Shown piece after piece: positions 7,391-16,833 of a stretch of DNA of 64,000 bases. Under the pieces are notes generated by a model, which ran no database searches, was not told the origin of the DNA, and saw only the letters and a list, made by a program, of their open reading frames with translations. Each line of letters starts with the position of its first letter. The stretch's first letter is position 1. A program made the translations under genes and the position numbers. The DNA is from Urinicoccus massiliensis. Lineage in GTDB: Bacteria; Bacillota; Clostridia; Tissierellales; Peptoniphilaceae. Location of the stretch: assembly GCF_900120405.1 (NCBI RefSeq), contig NZ_LT635493.1, positions 409,037 to 473,036 of the forward strand, in the 5' to 3' direction.

Positions 7391-8809
7391 TTACACGTGC
7401 AATTGGGCATGGTAGTCTTCCACATCCTGGAGGATGGGGTCAATGACTTCCTTGACCAATCTTTCCACTTGTTGAGGACTGCGTCCCACAAATTTTTCTG
7501 GAGAAATCAGGTCCCGGATCTCTGCTTCGGATAGGCCAAAGGCTGGATCTGCAATAATCCGATCAATGAGGTCGTTAGATAGGCCTTGGTCCTTAACCCG
7601 GGCTGCAGCTGCCTGGGAGTGGGTCCGGATGTGTTCATGAAGTTCTTGTCGGTCTCCTCCTCTTTTTACGGCTTCCATAAGGATATTTTCTGTTGCCATA
7701 AAGGGCAGTTCTGCCTTGAGATTTTTTTCAATCATCTTTTCATGGACCACCAGGCCTTGGCTGACATTAATGGCAATGTCCAAGATGGCGTCCATGGCCA
7801 AAAAGCTCTCTCCAATGGAAATCCTCCGGTTGGCTGAATCGTCCAGGGTCCGTTCAAACCATTGGGTGGCATAGACCAGGGCCCCGTTGCCGGCAGCTTG
7901 GATGACATACTTGGCCAGGGAAGAAATCCGTTCGGACCGCATGGGGTTTCGCTTGTAGGCCATGGCGGATGAACCGACTTGGCCCTTTTCATAGGGTTCT
8001 TCCACTTCTTTTTGGTGTTGCATCATCCTTAGGTCATTGGTCATCTTGTGCATGGTTTGGGCCAGGCTGCTGATGGAGGCCAGGATTTCTTGGTCCACCT
8101 TTCTGGAATAGGTTTGGCCTGTTACTTCATAGGCCTTGTCAAAGCCCATGGCCTTGACCACCAAGTCCTCCAATTGGTCTACCTTGTCCCCATCTTCAAA
8201 GAGTTCCATAAAGGAAGCCTGGGTTCCTGTGGTCCCCTTGACCCCTCTCAGGCGGAGGAGGTCCCGGCGTCTTTGGATTTCTACATAGTCCATGTAGAGG
8301 TCATAGAGCCAAAGGCTGGCCCTCTTGCCCAGGGTGGTGGGTTGGGCCGGTTGGTAGTGGGTGTAGGCCAGGATGGGCAGGTCCTTGTAGTCCATGGCAA
8401 AGTCCCGAACTTGCTTGATGAGGACCTTTAGCTTTTTCAAGATCAGGTCCAGGCCCTCCCGCATAAGGATTAGGTCTGTATTGTCTGTGACGAAGCAAGA
8501 GGTGGCTCCCCAGTGGATGATTCCCTTGGCAGAAGGGGCCAACTCTCCATAGGCCTTGATGTGGGCCATGACGTCGTGACGGGTTTGGGCTTCAATTTCT
8601 GCTACTCTTTGGTAGTCAATTTCTTCCTTGACCCTTTCCAGGTCTTGAATTTGTTGGTCGCTAATGGACAGTCCCAATTCCTTTTCCGCCTTGGCCAGGG
8701 CGATCCACAAGTTCCGAAAGGTTTGGAACTTGTGGTCGTCGGAAAAGATATAGGACATTTCCTTGCTGGCATAGCGGCTGGTCAAGGGATTTTCATACTT
8801 ATTTCTCAT
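7391..8809 (-). CDS. purB: Adenylosuccinate lyase PurB
   Basis: PurB catalyses two beta-eliminations that release fumarate: SAICAR to AICAR, and adenylosuccinate to AMP. The fumarase/aspartase superfamily signature is visible as SSAMAYKRNPMRSE around residue 280, with the catalytic serine at the front, and THYQPAQPTT near residue 150 carries the catalytic histidine. At 472 residues it is full length. Its ATG overlaps the stop of the purDL gene by one base (TAATG), which points to translational coupling. It supplies both the last branch of IMP synthesis and AMP formation. Confidence 0.96.
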   Translation of the reverse strand: MRNKYENPLTSRYASKEMSYIFSDDHKFQTFRNLWIALAKAEKELGLSISDQQIQDLERVKEEIDYQRVAEIEAQTRHDVMAHIKAYGELAPSAKGIIHWGATSCFVTDNTDLILMREGLDLILKKLKVLIKQVRDFAMDYKDLPILAYTHYQPAQPTTLGKRASLWLYDLYMDYVEIQRRRDLLRLRGVKGTTGTQASFMELFEDGDKVDQLEDLVVKAMGFDKAYEVTGQTYSRKVDQEILASISSLAQTMHKMTNDLRMMQHQKEVEEPYEKGQVGSSAMAYKRNPMRSERISSLAKYVIQAAGNGALVYATQWFERTLDDSANRRISIGESFLAMDAILDIAINVSQGLVVHEKMIEKNLKAELPFMATENILMEAVKRGGDRQELHEHIRTHSQAAAARVKDQGLSNDLIDRIIADPAFGLSEAEIRDLISPEKFVGRSPQQVERLVKEVIDPILQDVEDYHAQLHV

Positions 8810-11800
8810 TAGTCCCTCCTCATGAAGTCGACACCGGAGCCGATAATTTCTTGAATTTCCACATCCGGTATATTTTTGTATAGTTGGTCACAAACCCTTT
8901 CTGAATGGCCCATTTTCCCCAGGATTTTTCCATCTGGTGACATAAGGCCTTCAATGCCATAGAAGGACCCATTGGGGCTTTCCTTGTAGACTGTGGCAAT
9001 TTGGTCTCCTTCCAACAATTTTTCCATCATACTTTCAGAAATAATGACCCGACCTTCCCCATGGGAAATAGGGACAAGATAGTCTTTTTCTGTAGAAAGT
9101 CTCCGGGTCCAGGGACTCTTGTTGGATAAAACCTTGGTTTGGACGAATTTAGCAATGTGACGGTTGGAATTGTTGTAATGGAGGGTTGGGTCCTCTTGGT
9201 CCAAGACCTTGCTTTGACCATAGGGGAGGTAGCCTGTTTTAATCAGGGCTTGGAAACCATTACAAATTCCCAGCATCAGGCCATCTTGGTCTCTTAGGAG
9301 AACGTCAATGGCTTCTTTTATTTTGGGGTTTCTTAGGACATTGGCAATAAATTTACCTGATCCATCGGGTTCATCTCCCATGGAAAAACCTCCAGGCAGG
9401 GCCAGGATTTGAGCGGACTTGATTTTTTCAGCCAGGTCTTGGATGGACTGGTTGACATGGTCCGGGCTCAGGGTGTTGAAGACGAAGATTTCCGCTTGGG
9501 CTCCTTCTTTTTCAAAGGCAGCGGCTGTATCGTATTCGCAGTTGGTTCCCGGGAAAACGGGAATGATGACCTTGGGTTTGGCCACAGGGTGCTTGGATTT
9601 TTCTTGCCGGTCCTTGATTTTAACCCTCTTGGTCCAGTCGATATCCCGACTTTGGATGGTGGGGGAATAGATGGAGTCAAAGCGACCCAGGTAACCCTTT
9701 AAGAGATCTTGGTAGGCAAAGGTCCGGCCATTAACTGTAAAGTCTTCCCCTTGGCAGGTTCCCAGTTCTTGAACTCCCGGAATATCTTCCTTGTATTCCA
9801 GGATAAAGTCTCCATAACGGGGCAAGAAGAAGTCTTCTGTTTTGACCTCTAGGCCCACCCGGTTCCCAATAGCCATTTCAAACAGGGTCACCAGGATGCC
9901 CCGGTGGTTGATGGCTGCCAGGCTTAAAATATTGCCGGCTTGGTTTTCCTTCTTGATGGTTTCGAGGTTTTTCAACCAGGCATCCAGGTCCACTCGCCCA
10001 TCTTCTTGGTGGGGAACTGCTAGGAGGCCAATTTTTCCAGTCCCCTTTAATTCTGGTGTCATGATCCGGTCTGCTGGACAGGGTCCACAGGCAAAGGACA
10101 GGAAGGTTGGAGGAACATTTAGGTCTTCAAAGCTTCCACTCATGGAGTCCTTGCCTCCAATAACGGGAATTTCTAATTCCTTGGTGATGGAGAAGGCTCC
10201 TAGGAGGGTCTTTAAGGGCTTGCCCCATTTTTGGGGGTCTTGACCCAATTTTTCAAAGTATTCTTGGAAGCTCAGGTAGACTTCATGGATGTCTCCTCCC
10301 AGGGCTACAAAGTTGGCCAGGGATTCTAAAACGCCATAGTAGCCGGCCAAGAATTGGCTTTGGTCTGCCAGGAAGGGGTTGAAACCGTAGGCCATAATAG
10401 ACCCGGTTTTACTTTGGCCTTCCAGGCTGGGAATCAAGGCTGCCATTCCATGGACGGGACTTAACTGGTCTTTTCCTCCTAGGGGAACTACCAGAGACCC
10501 CCGACCAATGGAGGTGTCAAAGCGTTCCATGAGGTTCTTTTGGCTGGCCATGTTTAAGTCTTCCAACCTCTTGGGTAGGTCTTCCAGGTCTCCATCTTCC
10601 AAGAAGAAAGAGGGAAGGCCTTCGCTTGTAATCCGGGCTTGGTTTTCCCGGCTGGCTCCAGCTGAATCCAAGAAGCTCCGGTCTAGGTCCACAATAGTTT
10701 GACCCCCATAGGTCATGTGGAGTTTGCCAGTGTCTGTAACCTTGGCCACAAGGCTGGCTTCTACATTTTCCTCAACACAGGCTTTTTTCATAAAGTCCAA
10801 GTCCTTGGGATCAATGAGGATGGCCATCCGTTCTTGGGATTCTGACAGGGCAATTTCCTTGGGTTGGAGGCCCAGGTATTTCAAGGGCACTTGGTCCAGG
10901 TCAATATCTAGGGAATCGGCCAATTCACCAATGGCCACAGAAACTCCTCCGGCACCAAAGTCGTTACACTTTTTAATTTTTTGAGCCACCTGAGGGTTTC
11001 TAAAGAGTCTTTGAAGCTTTCTTTCCATGGGAGCATTCCCCTTTTGGACTTCGGCAGAAGACTCTGTAATGGAAGAAAGGTCATGGGCCTTGGAAGAACC
11101 TGTGGCTCCTCCAATGCCATCTCGGCCTGTCCGTCCTCCTACCAGGAGAATCAAGTCTCCCAGACCAGGTTTTAGCCGTTTGACATTTTCTTGGGGAGCT
11201 GCTCCCACCACAGCCCCAACTTCCATCCTCTTGGCCAGGTAGCCTGGATGGTACCACTCTTCCACTAGGCCTGTAGTTAGGCCGATTTGGTTTCCATAGG
11301 AAGAATAGCCCTTGGCGGCATTTTGGCAAATCTTTCTTTGGGGAAGTTTTCCCTTAAGAGTTTGGTCCAGGGGAGTAAAGGGGTCCCCGGCTCCTGTGAC
11401 CCGCATGGATTGGTAGACATAGGACCGACCAGACAATGGATCCCGAATGGCTCCACCCAGACAGGTGGATGCTCCTCCAAAGGGTTCGATTTCCGTTGGG
11501 TGGTTGTGGGTTTCATTTTTAAACATCAAAAGATAGGGGACGACTTCTTCCCTGCCGTCTTTTTCAATGGTGACATCCACATAGACTGAGCAGGCATTAA
11601 TTTCATCCGATACTTCAATTTTTTTGCAAATTCCCTCTTCCTTTAGGTACTTGGCCACAATGGTGCCCAGGTCCATTAGGGTGATGGGTTTTTTCTTCTT
11701 GACCCTGGTCTTCAGGTCCAGGTAGTCTTCCAGGGTCTTTTGGATTGTTTCATCCAACTTGGTCTTGACTGGGTCCACTTGGATATCCAAAACCGTATTA

Positions 11801-13722
11801 AAGGTGGTGTGGCGGCAGTGGTCTGACCAATAGGTGTCAATCAGGCCAATTTCTGTTACATTGGGGTCTCGGTTAAGATCTTTGAAATAATCTTGAACCA
11901 GGGCCAGGTCTTCCATGCTCATAGCCAGGCCTTGGTCTTCTAAAAAGTCTTGAAGGTCCTTTTGGCTGTAGTCTATAAAGCCTTGGTAGACGGGGTTTTT
12001 GGCCTCTACTGTAAAGTTTTCCTTGAGGCTGGTGGGAATTCCCAGAACTTGTCCTTCTTCTTCATCCACAGGGTTGATTAAGAAGGTCCGAATTTTTTCC
12101 ATGTCCTGGAGAGTCACTTGGTCAAAGTCGTAGACCTTGGCAGTCTTGCTGGCCAGGTCATCCCGCCCCAGGGTCACCAGGATGGTGTCTAGGACCCCTT
12201 GGTTTCTTTGGTCAAATTGCCCTTGGTGGTATTGGACAACCAGGGGATTTTTAAAGTCCTTTTGAACTTGAAGAGCATCTCGTCCCAGGTAGAGGTCATC
12301 TACGGGAGGTTCTGCCAGGATGGTCCGGGCCACTTCTTGTTCTTCTTCCTCATTTAGGCCTTCAATGTCGTAGCGTTGGTAGACCTTGATCTTTAGAGGA
12401 TGACCCAGGAGCTCTTCCAATTCTGTTTCCAGGTTCTTGGCTTCGATTTGGAAGGGGTCCTTTTTGGCCACATAGACCCGAGACACCGTGGGTCCAATGT
12501 CCTTGCGGTAGGTCTTGCCTTCAAATTGGACTTGCTCTGCAGCTTGGTAGACTTTTTTCTTAACCTCTTCAAAATCTTGGCCTTGGCCTGTAATGGACAG
12601 GACCCGACCACCGGAAGTCACTAGCTTTCCATCTTGGTAGCTGGTGCCTCCATGGTAAATAAGGACGTCTTGGTCCAGGCCTTCCAGGTTAATTTCTCTG
12701 CCTTTTTCATAGGACAAGGGATAACCTTGGGAGGCTAAAACCAGGGTTAGGACCTTGTTGTCCTTGATTTTAATTTGGTCAGGTAAGTTCCCTTCCATGG
12801 TCTTTTGGAAGAGGTCCAGGAGGTCCTCATCAATCCGGTTTAGGATGGATTGGGTTTCCGGGTCTCCAAAGCGAACGTTAAATTCCAAAACATAGATTCC
12901 CTTTTGGGAAATCATGCAGCCGATAAAGATGACTCCATGGAAGTCCAGGCCATCTTTTTTCAAGCCCTCCATAAAGGGGGCCAGGATGTCTTTTTCAATT
13001 TCATCCTGGTAGATGTCGGCTTGGTCATTGGGGCTGTAGGTCCCCATGCCCCCAGTGTTGGGGCCTTTTTCATTGTCGTATATCTTCTTGTGGTCCCGGG
13101 CGCTGGGAAGGAGCAGGGCCTTTTGGCCATCCACTAGAGCATGGATGCTCACTTCAAAGCCAGGGATAAATTCTTCCACTAAAACTTTTTTCTCTCCAAA
13201 GGCTCCCTCTTGGACTCTTTGGATAAAGTCTTCAATGTCCTCTTGCTTTTTGGCAATGACAACGCCCTTGCCCCCGGCCAAACCATCAGCCTTTAAAACC
13301 ACCGTGCCATCCGCATCCAAAAGTTCTTGGGCTCTTTGGCGGATTTCTTGGGCTTCTTGGCAGGCATAGGCCTTGGCTGTCAAGAGACCATGGCGGTTGC
13401 AAAAGTCCTTGGCAAAGGTCTTGGACCCTTCCAATTGGGCCTCCTTGGCCTTGGGACCAAAAATCTTTAAGCCCTCTGCTTGGAAGGCATCGACAATTCC
13501 CCCTACCAGGGGAGCTTCCGGTCCCACTAGGGTAAAGTCGATTCCTTCTTTTTTCGCAAAGTCAACAATGGCTTCCCTATCTTCCAAGGCCAGGTCTATA
13601 TTTTTTCCCAGGTCTTGGGTCCCGGCATTTCCAGGCAAAAAGTATAGTGAGCGACCTTCTTTTTTCACAGCATAGCCCAAGGCATGCTCTCTAGCTCCAC
13701 TCCCTAAAATCAAAATTTTCAT
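8809..13722 (-). CDS. PurD-PurL fusion: GAR synthetase plus FGAM synthase (1637 aa)
   Basis: One uninterrupted frame encodes two enzymes of IMP synthesis. Residues 1 to about 411 are a complete PurD (phosphoribosylamine-glycine ligase) with the GSGAREHAL start, an ATP-grasp domain (KADGLAGGKGV near 144-154) and the terminal RKDIG. From about residue 413 a complete single-chain PurL follows: linker domain, DTYWSDHCRHTTF, HNHPTEIEPFGGAST, and a C-terminal class I glutaminase with nucleophile GICNGFQ and the SHGEGR histidine-glutamate pair. There is no linker; V413 (GTG, near 12486) could be the old PurL start. Domain junction is near 12489. It uses phosphoribosylamine, glycine, ATP, FGAR and glutamine. 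The fusion is directly visible; a lost stop codon is the simplest origin. Confidence 0.93.
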   Translation of the reverse strand: MKILILGSGAREHALGYAVKKEGRSLYFLPGNAGTQDLGKNIDLALEDREAIVDFAKKEGIDFTLVGPEAPLVGGIVDAFQAEGLKIFGPKAKEAQLEGSKTFAKDFCNRHGLLTAKAYACQEAQEIRQRAQELLDADGTVVLKADGLAGGKGVVIAKKQEDIEDFIQRVQEGAFGEKKVLVEEFIPGFEVSIHALVDGQKALLLPSARDHKKIYDNEKGPNTGGMGTYSPNDQADIYQDEIEKDILAPFMEGLKKDGLDFHGVIFIGCMISQKGIYVLEFNVRFGDPETQSILNRIDEDLLDLFQKTMEGNLPDQIKIKDNKVLTLVLASQGYPLSYEKGREINLEGLDQDVLIYHGGTSYQDGKLVTSGGRVLSITGQGQDFEEVKKKVYQAAEQVQFEGKTYRKDIGPTVSRVYVAKKDPFQIEAKNLETELEELLGHPLKIKVYQRYDIEGLNEEEEQEVARTILAEPPVDDLYLGRDALQVQKDFKNPLVVQYHQGQFDQRNQGVLDTILVTLGRDDLASKTAKVYDFDQVTLQDMEKIRTFLINPVDEEEGQVLGIPTSLKENFTVEAKNPVYQGFIDYSQKDLQDFLEDQGLAMSMEDLALVQDYFKDLNRDPNVTEIGLIDTYWSDHCRHTTFNTVLDIQVDPVKTKLDETIQKTLEDYLDLKTRVKKKKPITLMDLGTIVAKYLKEEGICKKIEVSDEINACSVYVDVTIEKDGREEVVPYLLMFKNETHNHPTEIEPFGGASTCLGGAIRDPLSGRSYVYQSMRVTGAGDPFTPLDQTLKGKLPQRKICQNAAKGYSSYGNQIGLTTGLVEEWYHPGYLAKRMEVGAVVGAAPQENVKRLKPGLGDLILLVGGRTGRDGIGGATGSSKAHDLSSITESSAEVQKGNAPMERKLQRLFRNPQVAQKIKKCNDFGAGGVSVAIGELADSLDIDLDQVPLKYLGLQPKEIALSESQERMAILIDPKDLDFMKKACVEENVEASLVAKVTDTGKLHMTYGGQTIVDLDRSFLDSAGASRENQARITSEGLPSFFLEDGDLEDLPKRLEDLNMASQKNLMERFDTSIGRGSLVVPLGGKDQLSPVHGMAALIPSLEGQSKTGSIMAYGFNPFLADQSQFLAGYYGVLESLANFVALGGDIHEVYLSFQEYFEKLGQDPQKWGKPLKTLLGAFSITKELEIPVIGGKDSMSGSFEDLNVPPTFLSFACGPCPADRIMTPELKGTGKIGLLAVPHQEDGRVDLDAWLKNLETIKKENQAGNILSLAAINHRGILVTLFEMAIGNRVGLEVKTEDFFLPRYGDFILEYKEDIPGVQELGTCQGEDFTVNGRTFAYQDLLKGYLGRFDSIYSPTIQSRDIDWTKRVKIKDRQEKSKHPVAKPKVIIPVFPGTNCEYDTAAAFEKEGAQAEIFVFNTLSPDHVNQSIQDLAEKIKSAQILALPGGFSMGDEPDGSGKFIANVLRNPKIKEAIDVLLRDQDGLMLGICNGFQALIKTGYLPYGQSKVLDQEDPTLHYNNSNRHIAKFVQTKVLSNKSPWTRRLSTEKDYLVPISHGEGRVIISESMMEKLLEGDQIATVYKESPNGSFYGIEGLMSPDGKILGKMGHSERVCDQLYKNIPDVEIQEIIGSGVDFMRRD

Positions 13723-13732
13723 TCCGAACTCC

Positions 13733-15247
13733 TTAATGTCTAAAATGACGTGTATTGGTAAAAATCATGGCCATACCTTCTTGGTCACAAACTTTGATAG
13801 AATCCTCGTCTCGGATGGATCCACCAGGTTGAACGATGGCCTTGATGCCCATCTTGGCTGCCAGCTTGACGCAGTCGTCAAAGGGGAAGAAGGCATCACT
13901 GGCCAGGACTGCCCCTGTAAAGTCTCGGTCCTTGTGGTGGGTTTGGATGGATTCCAGGGCCCAAATTCTTGAGGTTTGGCCCCCACCGATTCCCAAAGTT
14001 TGACCGTCTTTGACAACAACCACTGCATTGGACCGGGCATACTTACAGACCAATTCTGCAAATTCCAAGTCCTTGACTTCTTGAGGGCTGGCTTCTTTTT
14101 TGGTCACTGTCTTCCAATCTGTATGGGCCAGCTTGTCTTTTTCTTGGATGATAAAGTCTCCTGAAGTGAACTTAATATCCATAGAGGCTGTTTGCTTTTT
14201 GAGGTCAAATTGGAGAACACGGAGGTTAGGTTTCTTCTTAAAGGCTTCCAGGGCTTGGTCTGAAAAACTCGGTGCAGCCACAACTTCTAAGAAGATTTCC
14301 ACCATTTTTTCTGCTGTCTTGCCATCTACTTCTTGGTTAAAGGCCACAACTCCACCAAAGATGGATAAAGAGTCAGCTTCAAAGGCCTTTTCATAGGCTT
14401 GGTAGACGGTATCTGCCTTGGCTACCCCACAGGGTGTGGCATGTTTTAGGGCCACACAAGCTGGGTCCTTAAATTCCATAACCAATTCCAAGGCAGTATT
14501 CAAGTCGTTTAGGTTGTTAAAGGACAATTCTTTACCTTGGTATTGGTAGATGGACTTGTAGTAGGAATCCACCATGGGGTCCCGGTACCTGGCCGCTTTT
14601 TGGTGGGGGTTTTCCCCATAGCGGAGGTCAGAAATTTTCTTGAGACCCAGGGTTAGGGTCTTGGCCTTTTCTCCCAGGCGGTCTTGCATATAACGGCTGA
14701 TCATGGCGTCATAGTAGGCTGTAGTGGAGAAGGCCTTCATGGCCAGGCGTTCCCTAAAGGCCTTGTCGTCAATTTCCCCATCCATGGCCTTGAAGACATC
14801 TTCATAGTCTTCTGGGTCTGTCAGGACATAGACAGATTGGTAGTTTTTGGCGGCTGACCGGATCATAGAGGGGCCACCGATGTCGATGTTTTCAATCATC
14901 TCTTCATGGGGGGCTTGTTTTTCCAAGTGACCTTCAAAGTCATAGAGGTTGCAAACCACCAGGTCAATGGATTCAATGCCATGGTCCTTGACGGTCTTGA
15001 CATGGTCCTCCAGGTCCCTACGATAAAGAAGACCGCCGTGAACCTTGGGGTGGAGGGTCTTGACCCGACCATCTAACATTTCCGGAAAGCCAGTATAGGC
15101 AGAAATGTTTTCCACTTCAACTCCGGCATCTTGGATGGCCTTCATGGTTCCCCCGGTGGATAGGAGTTTGTAGCCCCTTTGGGCCAGGCCCCGGGCCAGG
15201 TCTCCAATTCCCCTCTTGTCCGTGACACTCAACAATGCATACGTCAT
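13733..15247 (-). CDS. purH: Bifunctional AICAR formyltransferase/IMP cyclohydrolase PurH
   Basis: PurH performs the last two steps to IMP. The N-terminal IMP cyclohydrolase (about residues 1-195) starts with the methylglyoxal-synthase-like fold: LLSVTDKRG, STGGT and DGRVKTLHPKVHGGLL. The C-terminal formyltransferase follows with RYGENPHQKA, KHATPCGVA and the closing RDEDSIKVCD...TNTRHFRH. At 504 residues it is full length. The ATG follows GGAGG and sits one base behind the purN stop. It needs 10-formyltetrahydrofolate. Confidence 0.97.
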   Translation of the reverse strand: MTYALLSVTDKRGIGDLARGLAQRGYKLLSTGGTMKAIQDAGVEVENISAYTGFPEMLDGRVKTLHPKVHGGLLYRRDLEDHVKTVKDHGIESIDLVVCNLYDFEGHLEKQAPHEEMIENIDIGGPSMIRSAAKNYQSVYVLTDPEDYEDVFKAMDGEIDDKAFRERLAMKAFSTTAYYDAMISRYMQDRLGEKAKTLTLGLKKISDLRYGENPHQKAARYRDPMVDSYYKSIYQYQGKELSFNNLNDLNTALELVMEFKDPACVALKHATPCGVAKADTVYQAYEKAFEADSLSIFGGVVAFNQEVDGKTAEKMVEIFLEVVAAPSFSDQALEAFKKKPNLRVLQFDLKKQTASMDIKFTSGDFIIQEKDKLAHTDWKTVTKKEASPQEVKDLEFAELVCKYARSNAVVVVKDGQTLGIGGGQTSRIWALESIQTHHKDRDFTGAVLASDAFFPFDDCVKLAAKMGIKAIVQPGGSIRDEDSIKVCDQEGMAMIFTNTRHFRH

Positions 15248-15248
15248 T

Positions 15249-15809
15249 TCATACCTCCTCTAAGTGGGCTATTGCCTTGGGCAGTAGCCTATGTTCAATT
15301 TTCAAAACCTTGGCTTGGATTTCCTCTGGACTGTGGCAGTCCTCAATGCTGGTGGATTCTTGGAGGATGATTTGTCCCCCGTCCACCACCCCAGTAACCA
15401 GGTGGACTGTGGCTCCAGATTCCCTTTCTCCATGGGCATAAACTGCCTCATGGACATGGATTCCATACATCCCCATGCCCCCATACTTGGGTAGGAGGGA
15501 GGGGTGGATGTTTAAAATCAAGCCCTTAAAGTTTTCCAAAAAATAATCGCTTAAAATTCTTAAGTAGCCGGCCAGGACAATTAGGTCAATGCCCCGGCTT
15601 TCTAAGGCCTGTAAAATCTCGTCATCGTCCCTGGACACAAGACAGTCAATGCCATGCTTTTTGGCCCTTTCCAGGCCATAGGCATCTTCCTTATTGCTGT
15701 GGCAAAGGAGGACCTGGGATTGAAAGTCCCCCCGGTCCATGGCATCTAGGATACTTTGAAGGTTGGTCCCGGACCCGGAGACAAAGACGGCTATTTTATA
15801 AGTTCGCAT
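15249..15809 (-). CDS. purN: Phosphoribosylglycinamide formyltransferase PurN
   Basis: This 186-residue folate-dependent enzyme transfers a formyl group from 10-formyltetrahydrofolate to GAR. Visible hallmarks are VSGSGTNLQSI at residues 9-19 (phosphate loop), LAGYLRIL near 90, and NIHPSLLPKYGG around 107-118 with the catalytic Asn and His. The conserved HxVxxxxDxG region appears as HLVTGVVDGG, keeping the catalytic Asp. The start overlaps the end of purM by 19 bp, so translation is probably coupled. Confidence 0.96.
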   Translation of the reverse strand: MRTYKIAVFVSGSGTNLQSILDAMDRGDFQSQVLLCHSNKEDAYGLERAKKHGIDCLVSRDDDEILQALESRGIDLIVLAGYLRILSDYFLENFKGLILNIHPSLLPKYGGMGMYGIHVHEAVYAHGERESGATVHLVTGVVDGGQIILQESTSIEDCHSPEEIQAKVLKIEHRLLPKAIAHLEEV

Positions 15810-16825
15810 ACCTTGTTCCCTTGGACAATTTCCCCAATCTTCATGGCTTCTTCCCCAGACTCTGCAAGACTCTTTAGGACAGCCTCTTCATCTTGGGGGT
15901 CACAAATCAAGACCATGCCCATGCCCATGTTGAGGCTCCGGTACATTTCTTCAAATTCCACCATGCCTGATTCTTCAATGGCCTTAAAGACGGGAAGTTT
16001 TTCCCAGCTATTGACATGGACTCGGGCATTTAGGTTTTCAGGTAGGATTCTGGGAATATTTTCCACAAAGCCCCCACCAGTAATATTGACAATCCCCTTG
16101 AGGTCCACTTGGTCCAAGAGATTTAAAATAGCCTTGACATAGAGCTTGGTGGGAGTCAAAAGGACTTGGCCCAGACTTTGGTCTGTCCCCTTAAAGGAGT
16201 CTGTCAGCTTCATACCCAGTTCTTCTAAAAACAAGCGACGAACCAGGGAGTAGCCATTGGAGTGGATTCCTGAGGAAGCCAAACCGATGATGGAATCCCC
16301 TTCCTTAATCTTGGATCCGTCAATCATCTTGGCCCGGTCCACAATGCCTACAGAAAAACCTGCCAGGTCATATTCATCTTCCCCGTAAAGGCCCGGCATT
16401 TCCGCTGTTTCTCCCCCAATGAGAGAGCACATGGAATCCAAACAGCCTTGGGCAATACCTTCCACCAATTGACTAATCTTTTCCGCTTCCAGGTGACCAC
16501 TGGCTATGTAGTCCAGGAAAAAGAGAGGTTTGGCCCCTTGACAGATCAAGTCATTGACACACATGGCCACCAGGTCAATCCCTACGGTATTGTGGATACC
16601 CAGTTCTTGAGAAATCAAAATCTTGGTTCCAACCCCGTCAGTAGAAGCTAGTAGGATGGGGTCCTCCATATCCTTAAAGGCCTTGAGGGAAAAGCCCCCG
16701 CTAAAGAGGCCGATATCTCCCACAACGCCATCCCGATAGGTTTTTTGCACCGACTTTTTCATCAATTCAACGGCACGATTGCCTTCTGAAATATTGACAC
16801 CGCTTTGTTCATATGTTAATGCCAT
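15791..16825 (-). CDS. purM: Phosphoribosylformylglycinamidine cyclo-ligase PurM
   Basis: PurM (AIR synthetase) closes the imidazole ring using ATP and FGAM. It shares the fold of the PurL synthase core. Visible motifs are GVDI-like SGVNISEG near residue 8, the ATP-binding STDGVGTK at about 62-69, DLVAMCVNDL at about 85-94, GGETAEMPG near 137, and the GGGFVEN region near 240. At 344 residues it is full length. The ATG is preceded by AGGAGGA, 8 bp behind the purF stop, in a tightly packed operon. Confidence 0.97.
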   Translation of the reverse strand: MALTYEQSGVNISEGNRAVELMKKSVQKTYRDGVVGDIGLFSGGFSLKAFKDMEDPILLASTDGVGTKILISQELGIHNTVGIDLVAMCVNDLICQGAKPLFFLDYIASGHLEAEKISQLVEGIAQGCLDSMCSLIGGETAEMPGLYGEDEYDLAGFSVGIVDRAKMIDGSKIKEGDSIIGLASSGIHSNGYSLVRRLFLEELGMKLTDSFKGTDQSLGQVLLTPTKLYVKAILNLLDQVDLKGIVNITGGGFVENIPRILPENLNARVHVNSWEKLPVFKAIEESGMVEFEEMYRSLNMGMGMVLICDPQDEEAVLKSLAESGEEAMKIGEIVQGNKVCELIK

Positions 16826-16833
16826 AGTTCCTC

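Noticed and set aside
10508-11589. Long plus-strand ORFs opposite purDL
   Set aside because: Antisense frames of a conserved gene, without ribosome sites or recognisable domains.
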